From NCBI GenBank assembly GCA_016705695.1, contig JADJLA010000007.1, positions 1 to 50,000 on the forward strand: DNA of 50,000 nucleotides, written 5' to 3'. Each line of letters begins with the position of its first letter. Positions within the stretch are counted from its first letter, which is position 1. The stretch comes from Sphingobacteriaceae bacterium. Its GTDB lineage: Bacteria > Bacteroidota > Bacteroidia > B-17B0 > Aurantibacillaceae. The position numbers were made by a program, and so were the translations under genes. Below the pieces are notes generated by a model, which was not told where the DNA came from, made no database searches, and worked only from the letters and a program-made list of their open reading frames with translations. Below, piece after piece: positions 36,298-45,761 of the stretch.

Positions 36298-36328
36298 TAA
36301 AAAGGTCCGCTTTGTGGGCGGACCTTTT
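36298..36328. terminator. bidirectional Rho-independent terminator between argS and the subtilase gene
   Basis: AAAAGGTCCGC and GCGGACCTTTT form the stem around TTTGTG, flanked by A and T runs. It is the likely transcription end of the minus-strand subtilase gene, placing the element at 36344 inside that transcript. Confidence 0.8.
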
Positions 36329-36343
36329 AAAAGAAAACGCTAG

Positions 36344-36466
36344 AGGGGAGTTCTAAAAATTAGATTTTTTTAGGCGAACGATATTTTTAAACCGCAGAAT
36401 ACTAATGTATTTGAGGATTTAAAAATTGAAGTTCAACGACAAAAAAGCAATTTATAGAACTCACCT
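36344..36466 (-). repeat. structured palindromic element, copy 3 of 3
   Basis: The outer arms are AGGGGAGTTCTAAAAATT and the complement of AGGTGAGTTCTATAAATT. On the minus strand the core is TCGTTGAACTTCAAT...AATCCTCA, an apical hairpin AATAC-ATTA-GTATT (36398-36411), CTGCGGTTTAAAAAT and CGTTCGCC. The inner stem GAAC/GTTC replaces GAGT/ACTC of copy 1, a compensatory change. It lies 5 bp after the subtilase stop and before its terminator, so it is likely in the 3' UTR. Confidence 0.7.
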
Positions 36467-36470
36467 AGTA

Positions 36471-39400
36471 TTAGTCTATAATGAGTTTACGCCTTGTTCT
36501 CTCTCCATCCGAAACAATTTCGATATAGTAAGAGCCTCGGGCATATTCGTTCACTTTTACTTTCACCATGTTAACTACGCCTTTATCTTGGCAGATCAAC
36601 CTGCCGATATTGTCATAGATCACATAATCAAACTTCTTGCCCATATAAGCTATAGTTAATATATCTGAAGATGGGTTAGGGAAGATGAATAGTTGATCGT
36701 TAGGAAGTGTTTGAGTTTGTAATCCAACACCGCCGCAGGTATTAACTGTTTGAGTAAACACAGCTGTTGAAGTACAACCGTTAACAATACCTGTTAATGT
36801 ATATGTTGTAGTAACAGTAGGAGAAACAAATATTGGATTAAAGTTTGAGCCGCCATTCCATGTATATGTTGTTGCACCGCTACCTGTTAAGTTAGCCGCA
36901 TCGCCAATACAAATTGGATTAGAACTTGAAGCAACCGCTACTGTTGGGTTTGGATTAACACTTACTGAAACAGCAGCAGTATTAGTACAGTTGCTATTTC
37001 CACCGGTTACAATATAAGTTGTATTTGTTGCCGGGCTTACAGAGATAGACTGCGTTGTTGGTCCTGAACTCCAAGTGTACGTACCCGCGCCATTTCCTGT
37101 CAGTGTTACATTTTTTCCAACACACATTAATGTACCACCTGTAATAGTTACAGTTGGAATATTTACAACACTTACTACAGCGGTTTGACTTCCACTACAA
37201 TTACCTAGCTTTCCTTGTACAGTATAGATCTGAGAAGAGGCAGGCGTTAATATTTGTGATGGGCCCGATAAATTACCTGGGTTCCAAGTATACGTTGCGT
37301 AACCTGAAGCATTCACAGTTGAAGAACCTCCACCACAAACAGAACTACTGCTTGGTGAAAGCACTAAGGCCGGTGGGCTAATGATAGTGATACCAATTGT
37401 TGATGTTCCGTTACAACCCGAGTTAGTTCCACTTACTGTATAAACTAAACTTGAAGGTGGGGTAACTGTAATTGCAGCACCATTTAAGTTAACAGGTTGC
37501 CAAGTATATGTTGTAGCACCGCTTGCCGATAAACCTACTGTACCACCTGTACAAATGGTTGGCGTTGTAGCTGCCGGAACTATTGTAATACTAGATCCAA
37601 TAGTTACACTCACCGTTTTTGTATTAGCACAAATACCATTATTTCCAATAACAGTATAAACGGTGTTACTAGCAGGAGATGATAATAAAGGATTTCCAAT
37701 AAAACCAGTGCTCCACGAATAAGTTGTTGCACCGCTCGCTAATAAAGTAGCTGTACCACTAGCGCAAATAGTTTGGTTGGTAACACTTACGTTTGGTGTT
37801 AATGTGGCATTAATAGCAACCGACTGTACTTGATAGCAGTTGTTGTTATTTCCTTGCACAGTATAAGTAATGTTAGCTGTTGGACTCACCACAATACTAT
37901 TTGTAGTTTGAGTAGTGCTCCAGCTATAAGTACTTGCGCCGCTAGCGGTCAGTGTTAAGTTTGTGCCCGAACAAATATTATTGCTTGAAGTAATTGCAAC
38001 AACAGTAGGTTGAATGGAAACTGTAAGTGTTTTTACAATAAAGTTAGTCACAGTTCCATTATTAGCTGTACAAGTAATTGAATAAGCTCCAGGGCTTGTG
38101 AACGTAATATTTGTATTGGTTCCGTTAGGAGCAGATATCGATGATGGAGGATTAGATGTCCATGTATATCCTGCAGCACCGGTAGTATTATTTGTAAATG
38201 TGTAGCCGTATTTGTACAAGCTAACGACGGATTTGAAACGGACATTGTTGGTGCAGGTAAAAGATATTGATATTATCTACATACATTGCCTGACCATAAT
38301 GCGCGCGATTCACAAAGTGCATCATCACATTTGGTTGAAAGGCTGCCAAACTTGTAATGCTCATACTGTCTGTTCTCCATTCCCCTGCGGCTGGTGTAAA
38401 TCTACTTGCTTGTATAGTTCCCGGAGAAGTAGAAAGTGTTTGTCCGCCTTTAATGTATATCTGTGTTGATGTAGCTCCGCAATTAGTTGAAAGCCTAACT
38501 TCTAGTGTGTCCGAATATGGATTTTGTGGAGTAATATTCGCAGTAACGTCATACTGTTTATAAGCTACGTCAAATCTCAGTTTGGCATTTGCTACGTTGC
38601 TAAAATTATAACGCGGCGTTCGCATTTCATCTCTATCGCCGGTAGCATCTTCTTCGTAATCGTTGAACATAGCACACTTAGCCGCTGCGTTAACGGTAAA
38701 TCCTCCAATGCCGGTTTGAAGTTTCCACATCAAGCTGTCATTATAAACATTGTAGGTTGTCCAGTTTGTAGGAACAAAAGGAGGTGATGATTGAAATCCT
38801 TCAACTAGTGGTAATGCAATTGGTCCTGCAATAGTTATATAAGAGTTTCGTACTTTAACATTGCTGCCGTTGGCGTTGCTAACGGTCATAGTCACGTTAT
38901 ATGAACCAGGGCTTGCATAAGTAATAGTTGGATTTGAAGACGTAGAAGTTGCAGGTGTTCCGCCTGGGAAACTCCAAGCCCATGTTTGTGGATTGTATCC
39001 TGAACTATCAATAAATTTAATTGGTGTGTTAGGACAAGTATTTCTTGTTAATGTATAAAAGTTAGCAACAGGAAGTGTTCCGGTATAACTGGCAGCACAC
39101 TGCATGGCAGCGTAAGCATTGATACGGCCAGCACCTAATAAACCTGTCAAGCTTGCGTTATTTGCGGCGGTAATGTTCACCGCGGTTGAAGAGATGCAAT
39201 TCAAAACATTGGTTTGTGTCATCCAAGGGTATTTTGCCAACATTAAACCAGCTAAGCCAGCGGTAATGGGGCAAGCCATAGATGTTCCCGACATTTGACC
39301 GTAATTATTATTTGTGGCATTTGGTAGTGTGCTAAAAATATTAACTCCCGGAGAAGAAATGTCAACCCATGTTCCGTAACATGAAAAACCTGCTTTTACG

Positions 39401-40434
39401 TCGTTATTATTGCCAGTAGCTGCAACTGCATAAACGTTATTGTAAGCTGCCGGATAATGTAATACGTTATTATTATCGTTTCCTGCAGAAACAATTATGA
39501 TACAGCCTTTACTCCAAGCATAATCTATAATTGATTGTGCTGATGTTGATGGCGCACCAGTTCCTCCCCACGAACATGAGATAACGCGTGCTTTACATTT
39601 TGCCGCATAAATAATGCCCTGGTAACCATAACCAACAGAACTAGGAGAGTCTCCATTTTTTGCACATTTTACAGGAATAATCTTAAGATTCCAGCCAATG
39701 GATGAAGCGCCAATACCGTTATTATTAGTGGCAGCAGCACAACCTGATGTATGTGTTCCGTGATCCATAGCGTAATTGGTAGGGTTAGTATTATTGTCTC
39801 CATCTGCAGGATCCCAACCATTCACGTCATCTACATAACCATTTTGATCATCATCAATACTGTTTGCAGGAATTTCTCCTGGATTTGTCCAAATATTTGC
39901 TGCAAGATCTACGTGAGTTCTTTGGATCGCATTATCCACAATTGCAACGGTAATATTAGTTGTACCATTTGAAGTGCTGTTGTAAACATTCCAAGCATTT
40001 GGAGCACCTATCCAATTTAAATAAACGGAAGATGTATTGCTGGCAATCGTGAAATCGTTTGGCGTTACATGAGTTTTAAGCAACATTACTTTCTCAGCAT
40101 ACTCTATAATGCGATTTGAACTCAAGTCAGCTATAAGATCATTGATCTTGGTAGCATTAGTGAATTCTAATTGAAGAATATGTGTAAGTCGTATATCGTC
40201 ATCGGCTTGATAAAAGGGTTTATAAGCTTTAGTAATACCATACTTGGCCACAAGTTCTTTTAAAATACCGATCTTCTCTATCGGGAGATTGTTTGGATCA
40301 TCCAATCCAATGTTCTTAATTGTACCTGTTCTGAATTTTAGGAATATCTGTCCGTCAACATACTCCGGACTAACATTTTGTGCAGAGCCCATGATAAACA
40401 AGCTCAACAAAATAAGGGTAAAGATTTTTTTCAT
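36471..40434 (-). pseudogene. T9SS-secreted S8 subtilase with PKD and Ig-like repeats, two frameshifts
   Basis: Frames 38221-40434 and 36471-38219 make one protein of about 1,320 residues. Signal peptide (LFIMGSAQ), then an S8 domain (about 130-445): D in IVDNAIQRTHVDL (the usual DTG/DSG is DNA), H in HGTHTSG, S in GTSMACP. A PKD domain follows (about 450-530), a jelly-roll-like domain, a second PKD-like domain, six Ig-like repeats of about 70 residues (each with YxW and TYTV-type strands), and a T9SS type A sorting domain (LFIFPNPSSDIL). Between the halves a third frame must be used for about 20 residues. One added T at about 38266 and one at about 38232 would restore the frame. Confidence 0.85.
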
Positions 40435-40530
40435 TCGATAGGTGTTTGTTATGGTGTTAGACTAGTAAAAATAGTGAAAAAAAAACGCGAATCAAAGCGA
40501 AGTGTTAGAAAAAGTTGATAAATTTAACAA

Positions 40531-41463
40531 ATGCGAATAGCTGTTATTGATTGCGGAACCAATACTTTTAATCTTCTTGTAGTTGAGCTTCAAAACTCTT
40601 CTTTTAAAAGGATCTATACATCAAAGATACCGGTGAAGCTTGGGGAAGGCGGCATCAATAATAAAGTGATCCATGATATTCCTTTTAAACGTGGTGTAGA
40701 TGCCTTGGTGAAATTTAAAAATGAGCTTAATAAACTTGCTGTAGTTGAGATCTATGCTTTTGCAACATCTGCTATTAGAGATGCAGAGAATGGGATCGAC
40801 TTTAAAAAAGAAGTATTAATTCAGTCGGGTATAGAGATAAATATAATTGACGGAAATAAGGAAGCAGAACTTATTTACAAAGGAAATAAATTGGCCATGG
40901 ATCTTGGGACAGGTCCTTCGCTGATAATGGATATTGGTGGAGGTAGCACTGAGTTTATCATTGGAAATAAGGAACATATACTTTGGAAAAAGAGCTACAG
41001 ATTAGGCGCTGCCAGAATGCTGGAAAAATTCAATCCATCTGATCCAATATCCGAAAAGCAAATTCAGGAGATATATGCTTATCTTAACGAGGAACTAAAT
41101 GAGATAAAACCATTAATTGATCAATATAAACCCGTAGAGCTTATTGGCTCATCGGGCGCTTTTGATTCTGTTGTAGAAATGATACATGGACAATTGGGTG
41201 GCGAAAAATTTGAGAAAGAGAAAACAGAATACAATGTTGACTTGAAGAATTACAACAAAATAGCAGAGATGGTGGTTCAATCAACATTAGCACAGCGCAA
41301 GATCATGAAAGGTTTAGTTGAAATGCGTGTTGACATGATGGTAGTGTCGTGTTTACTTATTAATTTTACCCTGCAAACATTTAATTTACAAAAAATGCGC
41401 GTGTCAACTTACTCATTAAAAGAAGGTGCGTTGCACGAGATCATAGAAAATAAAGGAATTTAA
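40531..41463 (+). CDS. Ppx/GppA exopolyphosphatase family protein
   Basis: The 310-residue ASKHA-fold enzyme has the N-terminal phosphate motif DCGTNTFNLL and the central DIGGGSTEF. It is the short form lacking the C-terminal HD domain. Family members hydrolyse polyphosphate or pppGpp; the substrate cannot be decided here. It starts 96 bp from the divergent subtilase gene and lies 2 bp before the sigma-54 type regulator gene. Confidence 0.92.
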   Translation: MRIAVIDCGTNTFNLLVVELQNSSFKRIYTSKIPVKLGEGGINNKVIHDIPFKRGVDALVKFKNELNKLAVVEIYAFATSAIRDAENGIDFKKEVLIQSGIEINIIDGNKEAELIYKGNKLAMDLGTGPSLIMDIGGGSTEFIIGNKEHILWKKSYRLGAARMLEKFNPSDPISEKQIQEIYAYLNEELNEIKPLIDQYKPVELIGSSGAFDSVVEMIHGQLGGEKFEKEKTEYNVDLKNYNKIAEMVVQSTLAQRKIMKGLVEMRVDMMVVSCLLINFTLQTFNLQKMRVSTYSLKEGALHEIIENKGI

Positions 41464-41465
41464 TT

Positions 41466-42614
41466 ATGGCAAAAGTATTGATCATAGATGATGAAAAGGC
41501 CATACGCCGTTCTATTCGCGAGATATTAGAATTTGAAAAGTACGAGATAGAAGAAGCAGAAGATGGAGCGCAAGGCCTTGAAATGGCCTTGAAAAATAAT
41601 TATGATATCGTTTTGAGCGATATTAAAATGCCAAAACTTGACGGCATTGAATTGCTTCAAAAATTAATTGATGCAAAATGCGAAAGCGCTTTGATCATCA
41701 TGAGCGGCCACGGAAATATTGAAACTGCTGTGGATGCCGTTAAAAAAGGCGCTTACGATTATTTAGCAAAACCCATCGATCTAAATCGTTTGTTAGTGAC
41801 CATGCGTAATGCCATGCAAAAAAATACGTTGGTGGAAGAAACAAAGGTATTAAAGAAGAAGATCGCCAAAAGTGTTGATATGATAGGCGATTCGGGTGCT
41901 ATTAATAACGTAAAAGATATCATTGAAAAAGTTGCTCCAACCGAAGCGCGTGTTTTAATTACCGGTAGCAACGGAAGTGGAAAAGAATTGGTAGCAAAAT
42001 GGATCCACGATAAAAGTAATCGTGCAGCCGGACCGTTAATTGAAGTGAATTGTGCCGCTATTCCAAGCGAATTGATCGAAAGCGAATTATTTGGTCACGA
42101 AAAAGGTGCATTTACAAGCGCGGTGGCTCAACGCAAAGGCAAATTTGAATTAGCAGAGGGCGGAACCATTTTTTTAGATGAAATTGGTGATATGAGTTTA
42201 AGCGCTCAAGCAAAAGTATTGCGCGCTTTGCAAGAAAATAAGATCACAAGGGTAGGGGGCGATAAAGAAATTAAAGTAAATGTACGCGTGATAGCCGCAA
42301 CAAATAAAGATCTTAAGAAAGAAATTGAAAAGGAAACGTTTCGTGAGGATCTTTTCCATCGCTTAAGTGTAATTCCAATTCATGTTCCGGGTTTAGATGA
42401 TCAAGAAGACATTCCTCTGCTTACAAAACACTTTATGGATCTGATCACCGAAGAAATGGGTGTTACAAAGGCGATTTCTTCAGGGGCAATTGAAGCTTTA
42501 AAAGCACGTAAATGGCCTGGAAATATTCGTGAATTCCGCAATGTGATCGAACGTTTGATCATTTTGGGGAATAAGGAAATTTCTAAGGAAGACGTAGAGA
42601 AATTCGGGAAGTAG
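41466..42614 (+). CDS. NtrC-type sigma-54 response regulator lacking a DNA-binding domain
   Basis: The 382-residue protein has an N-terminal receiver domain with acidic pair DDE and phospho-acceptor D52 (LSDIKMP). An AAA+ sigma-54 interaction domain follows (about 140-360), with Walker A GSNGSGKE and Walker B GGTIFLDEIGD. The sigma-54 contact loop reads GAFTSA, not GAFTGA. The protein ends right after the AAA+ lid region (NIREFRNVIERL), without a Fis-type HTH, so it probably acts from solution or with a partner. No histidine kinase is adjacent. It shares an operon with the Ppx gene. Confidence 0.9.
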   Translation: MAKVLIIDDEKAIRRSIREILEFEKYEIEEAEDGAQGLEMALKNNYDIVLSDIKMPKLDGIELLQKLIDAKCESALIIMSGHGNIETAVDAVKKGAYDYLAKPIDLNRLLVTMRNAMQKNTLVEETKVLKKKIAKSVDMIGDSGAINNVKDIIEKVAPTEARVLITGSNGSGKELVAKWIHDKSNRAAGPLIEVNCAAIPSELIESELFGHEKGAFTSAVAQRKGKFELAEGGTIFLDEIGDMSLSAQAKVLRALQENKITRVGGDKEIKVNVRVIAATNKDLKKEIEKETFREDLFHRLSVIPIHVPGLDDQEDIPLLTKHFMDLITEEMGVTKAISSGAIEALKARKWPGNIREFRNVIERLIILGNKEISKEDVEKFGK

Positions 42615-42630
42615 TTTTTCTGTTCGCCAT

Positions 42631-42652
42631 CTCCCTCCGCTTGCGGAGGGAG
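42631..42652. terminator. GC-rich hairpin after the response regulator gene
   Basis: CTCCCTCCGC pairs perfectly with GCGGAGGGAG over a TT loop, 17 bp after the stop. There is no T run, so termination is uncertain. A GAGGGAGG stretch follows at 42668. Similar hairpins occur as dispersed repeats in other genomes. Confidence 0.45.
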
Positions 42653-42991
42653 TGCCCGACGAAGGAGGGGGAGGGAGGAGATCTCTCAATGCACTCATTT
42701 ACCCATTTCTGAACCAAAAGACGGGATATGTATGGCTTATCCTGCCTTGATCTATCACCTACCCATGCATTATCTATGCGAAAATAGTTCCTGTCAGGAG
42801 GATACTTGATAGATACTTGGGGGATACTTGCAGGATAAAGGCAGGATAGTTGCTATGACAAGGAGTTGCTATGGCAAATTGACATAGCAGGTAAAGTGTG
42901 ACATTTTTGCTGAATCTACGATGTATCAATGCCGAGCGTTAAGAAAAAGTCCAGTGGACTTTTTTAGCGAAGGAGCCAGTCTGTTCGGTGG

Positions 42992-43222
42992 GAAACTACG
43001 ATGTATCGTAGATTAGCATTCAGAAAAAGCGGAAGAAATTGATTATATTTGGTTGAAGAGAGATAGTTTAAATATGCTAAATGGAAAATGTTCGAATCAA
43101 CTTGCTTCTACCGGGGGTAAATGATGGGATTCGAACCCACGAGCCCATTTTTTCAACATATTCAAATATACACAATTTCCGCTTTTTCTGAATGAAAACC
43201 TACGATGTATCGTAGATTTTTG
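42992..43222. repeat. inverted pair of palindromic repeats flanking a tRNA-like fragment
   Basis: Copy C (42992-43036, minus) and copy D (43176-43222, plus) share CCGCTTTTTCTGAATG and the hairpin CTACGATGTATCGTAG. They face each other across about 140 bp, making terminal inverted repeats of about 43 bp with hairpins outermost. A degenerate copy is at about 42913-42950 and a single one at 5322. This layout resembles a MITE or REPIN. No ORF is inside. Confidence 0.6.
43115..43165 (-). pseudogene. tRNA 3'-half fragment (Ser-like)
   Basis: On the minus strand, GGGCTCGTGGGTTCGAATCC reads as the end of a long variable arm followed by a T arm (GTGGG-TTCGAAT-CCCAT). It continues with an acceptor-like stretch. 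No matching D arm or 5' acceptor strand is found upstream, so it is only the 3' half. The variable-arm wording suggests a serine or other class II tRNA. Such fragments are often left by integrative elements at tRNA genes. Confidence 0.42.
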
Positions 43223-43290
43223 TTTACGTGATTGATTTCTGGAGCGTCTCGCCCTAGTAGGTATTTCGAGTTGCCAACTTAAAACTAATT

Positions 43291-45000
43291 CTAACTCACC
43301 TTAAAATCCTCTATTACCAATTGAATAGATGTTTTCCCATTGAATTCATTCTCTTGTATCTTGTAAGCAATACTCATTGGTGTTTTATCATGAAAAAACT
43401 TCACATAATCGCCTTTATCGTATGCAATCGCACTAAAACGAATGTTTGGATTTGATTTTTGAAACAATTCTAATTTTAAATGATTAGCGCCAACTATTTT
43501 TGCCCAACCATTGTCGAATACATTTTTACTTACAAATACAGGCATCATATTCTCCGGACCATGCGGCGCAAACTGTTTTAAAATACGAACTAACTTTTGC
43601 GTGATCTCGTGAAATTCTAATTCTGTTTCAATTTGCAATTGAGGTATCAACTGGTCATCGCTTATAGATCTGCTTACCACATCCTCAAAACGTGTAATAA
43701 AATCGCCAACGTTCTCCTTCTTCATGGTTAAACCCGCTGCAAATTTATGTCCTCCAAATTGCTCTAGCAGGTCACTGCATTTTTCAATAGCACTGTAAAT
43801 ATCATAATCTCTTACGCTGCGAGCGCTTCCTGTGGCTTTGCCATCGCTTTCGGTTAAAACGATAGTGGGTTTATAATATTTTTCAATTAAACGCGAGGCA
43901 ACAATTCCTACAACACCTTTATGCCACTTATCACTAAATAGAACAGTTGTTTTTCTAAATTCGGTGATAGGATCATTTTCTAATAAGGCAAATGCTTCGG
44001 TAGTTGTTCCAAGATCTAGATCTTTACGTTGCGTATTGGTATCGTTAATGCCTTTTGCTAATTCATTAGCTTCATCTTCGTTTTCACAAACTAATAATTC
44101 AACCGCGGCACTTCCTTGTTTAATACGACCAGCTGCATTAATACGTGGGCTTAAAACAAATACCAAATTAGTAATAGTAATTTCTCGCGCCAGTTGATTC
44201 ATGTTCAATAAGGCCTTTAATCCCGGTCTTGGATTCGTATTCATTTTCTCCAAACCAAAATGAGCAAGAACGCGATTTTCTCCTGTTATAGGAACTATAT
44301 CAGCGGCAATACTTGTTACAACAAGGTCTAAAAAATTATAACAAAGTTGTAGATCTAAATTATTTTTTCGGCTGTAAGCTTCAATCAGTTTGAACCCAAT
44401 GCCTGCACCGCTTAATTCTTTATAAGGATAACTGCAATCATGTTGTTTTGGATCTAAAACCGCAATAGCTTTCGGAATTGCTTCTCCGGGCAAGTGATGA
44501 TCACAAATAATAAAATCAACTTTACGTTCGTTGGCATAATCAATTTTATCAATGGCTTTTATACCGCAATCCAATGCAATGATCAACGAAAATCCGTTTT
44601 CTTTTGCAAAATCAATTCCTTTAAAAGAAATGCCATAACCCTCCGCATAACGATCAGGAATATAATACGCAATTTGATCGGTATGTGTTTTAAAAAATCT
44701 ATAAACAACGCTTACGGCTGTTGTACCGTCCACGTCATAATCGCCGTAGATCAGAATTTTTTCTTTGTTGGCAATGGCTTTATCAATGCGATCAATAGCA
44801 ACACTCATTCCTTTCATGATAAAAGGATCGTGTAATTGAGTTAGTTCGGGTCTAAAAAATGTTTTGATCTCTTCGTACTCTTTCAAATTTCGTTGATAGA
44901 GCAAGCTGGCAATAACACGATCTACCTTTAAGATCTCCTGGATCTTAGAAATGTCTTGTGCTCCTTTTTTAAGGTCGGGTATGTTCCAGCGTTTTTCCAA
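43291..45000 (-). CDS. recJ: single-stranded-DNA-specific exonuclease RecJ
   Basis: The 569-residue DHH-family nuclease degrades single-stranded DNA 5' to 3' in recombination and mismatch repair. Motifs: DYDVDGTTA near 85, the DHH motif in ICDHHLPGE near 168, SGAGIGFKL near 197, and the DHHA1 domain GGHKFAAGL near 420. An OB-fold follows at the C-terminus. The length is standard. It is 16 bp after the YebC-family gene. Confidence 0.95.
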   Translation of the reverse strand: MEKRWNIPDLKKGAQDISKIQEILKVDRVIASLLYQRNLKEYEEIKTFFRPELTQLHDPFIMKGMSVAIDRIDKAIANKEKILIYGDYDVDGTTAVSVVYRFFKTHTDQIAYYIPDRYAEGYGISFKGIDFAKENGFSLIIALDCGIKAIDKIDYANERKVDFIICDHHLPGEAIPKAIAVLDPKQHDCSYPYKELSGAGIGFKLIEAYSRKNNLDLQLCYNFLDLVVTSIAADIVPITGENRVLAHFGLEKMNTNPRPGLKALLNMNQLAREITITNLVFVLSPRINAAGRIKQGSAAVELLVCENEDEANELAKGINDTNTQRKDLDLGTTTEAFALLENDPITEFRKTTVLFSDKWHKGVVGIVASRLIEKYYKPTIVLTESDGKATGSARSVRDYDIYSAIEKCSDLLEQFGGHKFAAGLTMKKENVGDFITRFEDVVSRSISDDQLIPQLQIETELEFHEITQKLVRILKQFAPHGPENMMPVFVSKNVFDNGWAKIVGANHLKLELFQKSNPNIRFSAIAYDKGDYVKFFHDKTPMSIAYKIQENEFNGKTSIQLVIEDFKVS

Positions 45001-45016
45001 TGGTTAATTATGATCC

Positions 45017-45724
45017 TTAACCAATGTTATGATAAACGGCTTCAATATCATCGTCTTCCTCCATTTTTTCTATCATAGCCATTACATCGGCTTCTTGCTC
45101 AGGAGTAAGCTCTTTAAAAGTTGTAGGCACGTAAATTTTACTTGATTCAACAAGATTTATCTTTTTTTCTTCAAGTGCTGCTTGCATATTTCCAAAATCG
45201 GTAAATGCAGTTTGAATTACAAAATAGTTGTCGTCTTCATTGATCTCTTCTAATCCAAAATCGATCAATTCTAATTCAAGATCATCTTTATTTAAGCCAG
45301 CACCTTCAATTTTAAACATTACTTTATGTTCAAACATATAGCTTACCGATCCGTTTGTTCCCAATGATCCTTCAGCACGCGAAAAATATAAACGTACACT
45401 TGCCACAGTGCGTGTTGGATTATTGGTTGTGCATTCTACCAAAACAGGAACACCATGTGGCGCGTAACCTTCATAAATAATTTCTTCGTAATTGCTAGAG
45501 TCTTTTTCGCTTGCGCGTTTTATCGCACCATCCACATTTACTTTTGGCATGTTGATCGCCTTCGCGTTCTGAATGATCATACGCAAACGCGAGTTTAGAT
45601 CAGGATTTGGTCCACCTGCTTTTACAGCTATTGCTATTTCTCTTCCAATTTTTGTAAACGCTTTGGCCATTTTGGCGTAGCGCTTAAACATTGTGGCTTT
45701 CCGTTTTTCAAATACTCGTCCCAT
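45017..45724 (-). CDS. YebC/PmpR family regulator (TACO1-like)
   Basis: The 235-residue cytosolic protein starts with MGRVFEKRKATMFKRYAKMAKAF, the Bacteroidota variant of the family's MAGHSKWxxIxxRK start. It has the three-domain YebC fold (GGPNPDLNSRLRMII, EGYAPHGVPVLVE). YebC homologues act as transcription regulators or translation factors. It lies upstream of recJ in the same run. Confidence 0.92.
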   Translation of the reverse strand: MGRVFEKRKATMFKRYAKMAKAFTKIGREIAIAVKAGGPNPDLNSRLRMIIQNAKAINMPKVNVDGAIKRASEKDSSNYEEIIYEGYAPHGVPVLVECTTNNPTRTVASVRLYFSRAEGSLGTNGSVSYMFEHKVMFKIEGAGLNKDDLELELIDFGLEEINEDDNYFVIQTAFTDFGNMQAALEEKKINLVESSKIYVPTTFKELTPEQEADVMAMIEKMEEDDDIEAVYHNIG

Positions 45725-45761
45725 GTAGATCTATTTTATAGTGCAAAATTATAATTTACTC

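Larger units (their letters stand above)
42615..43290. other. gene-free repeat island
   Basis: No plausible gene lies in these 676 bp. They hold a GC-rich hairpin (42631-42652), a stretch of GGATACTTG-type short repeats (about 42780-42900), two inverted copies and one degenerate copy of the palindromic repeat also seen at 5322, and a tRNA-like fragment. The make-up suggests a former insertion site or accumulated small repeats between the regulator gene and recJ. Confidence 0.6.

Noticed and set aside
36471..38219. CRISPR-like array from the repeated pattern in the subtilase gene
   Set aside because: The repeats are about 205 bp protein-level Ig-like units with diverged DNA, not identical short repeats with spacers. 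No CRISPR array was seen in the window.
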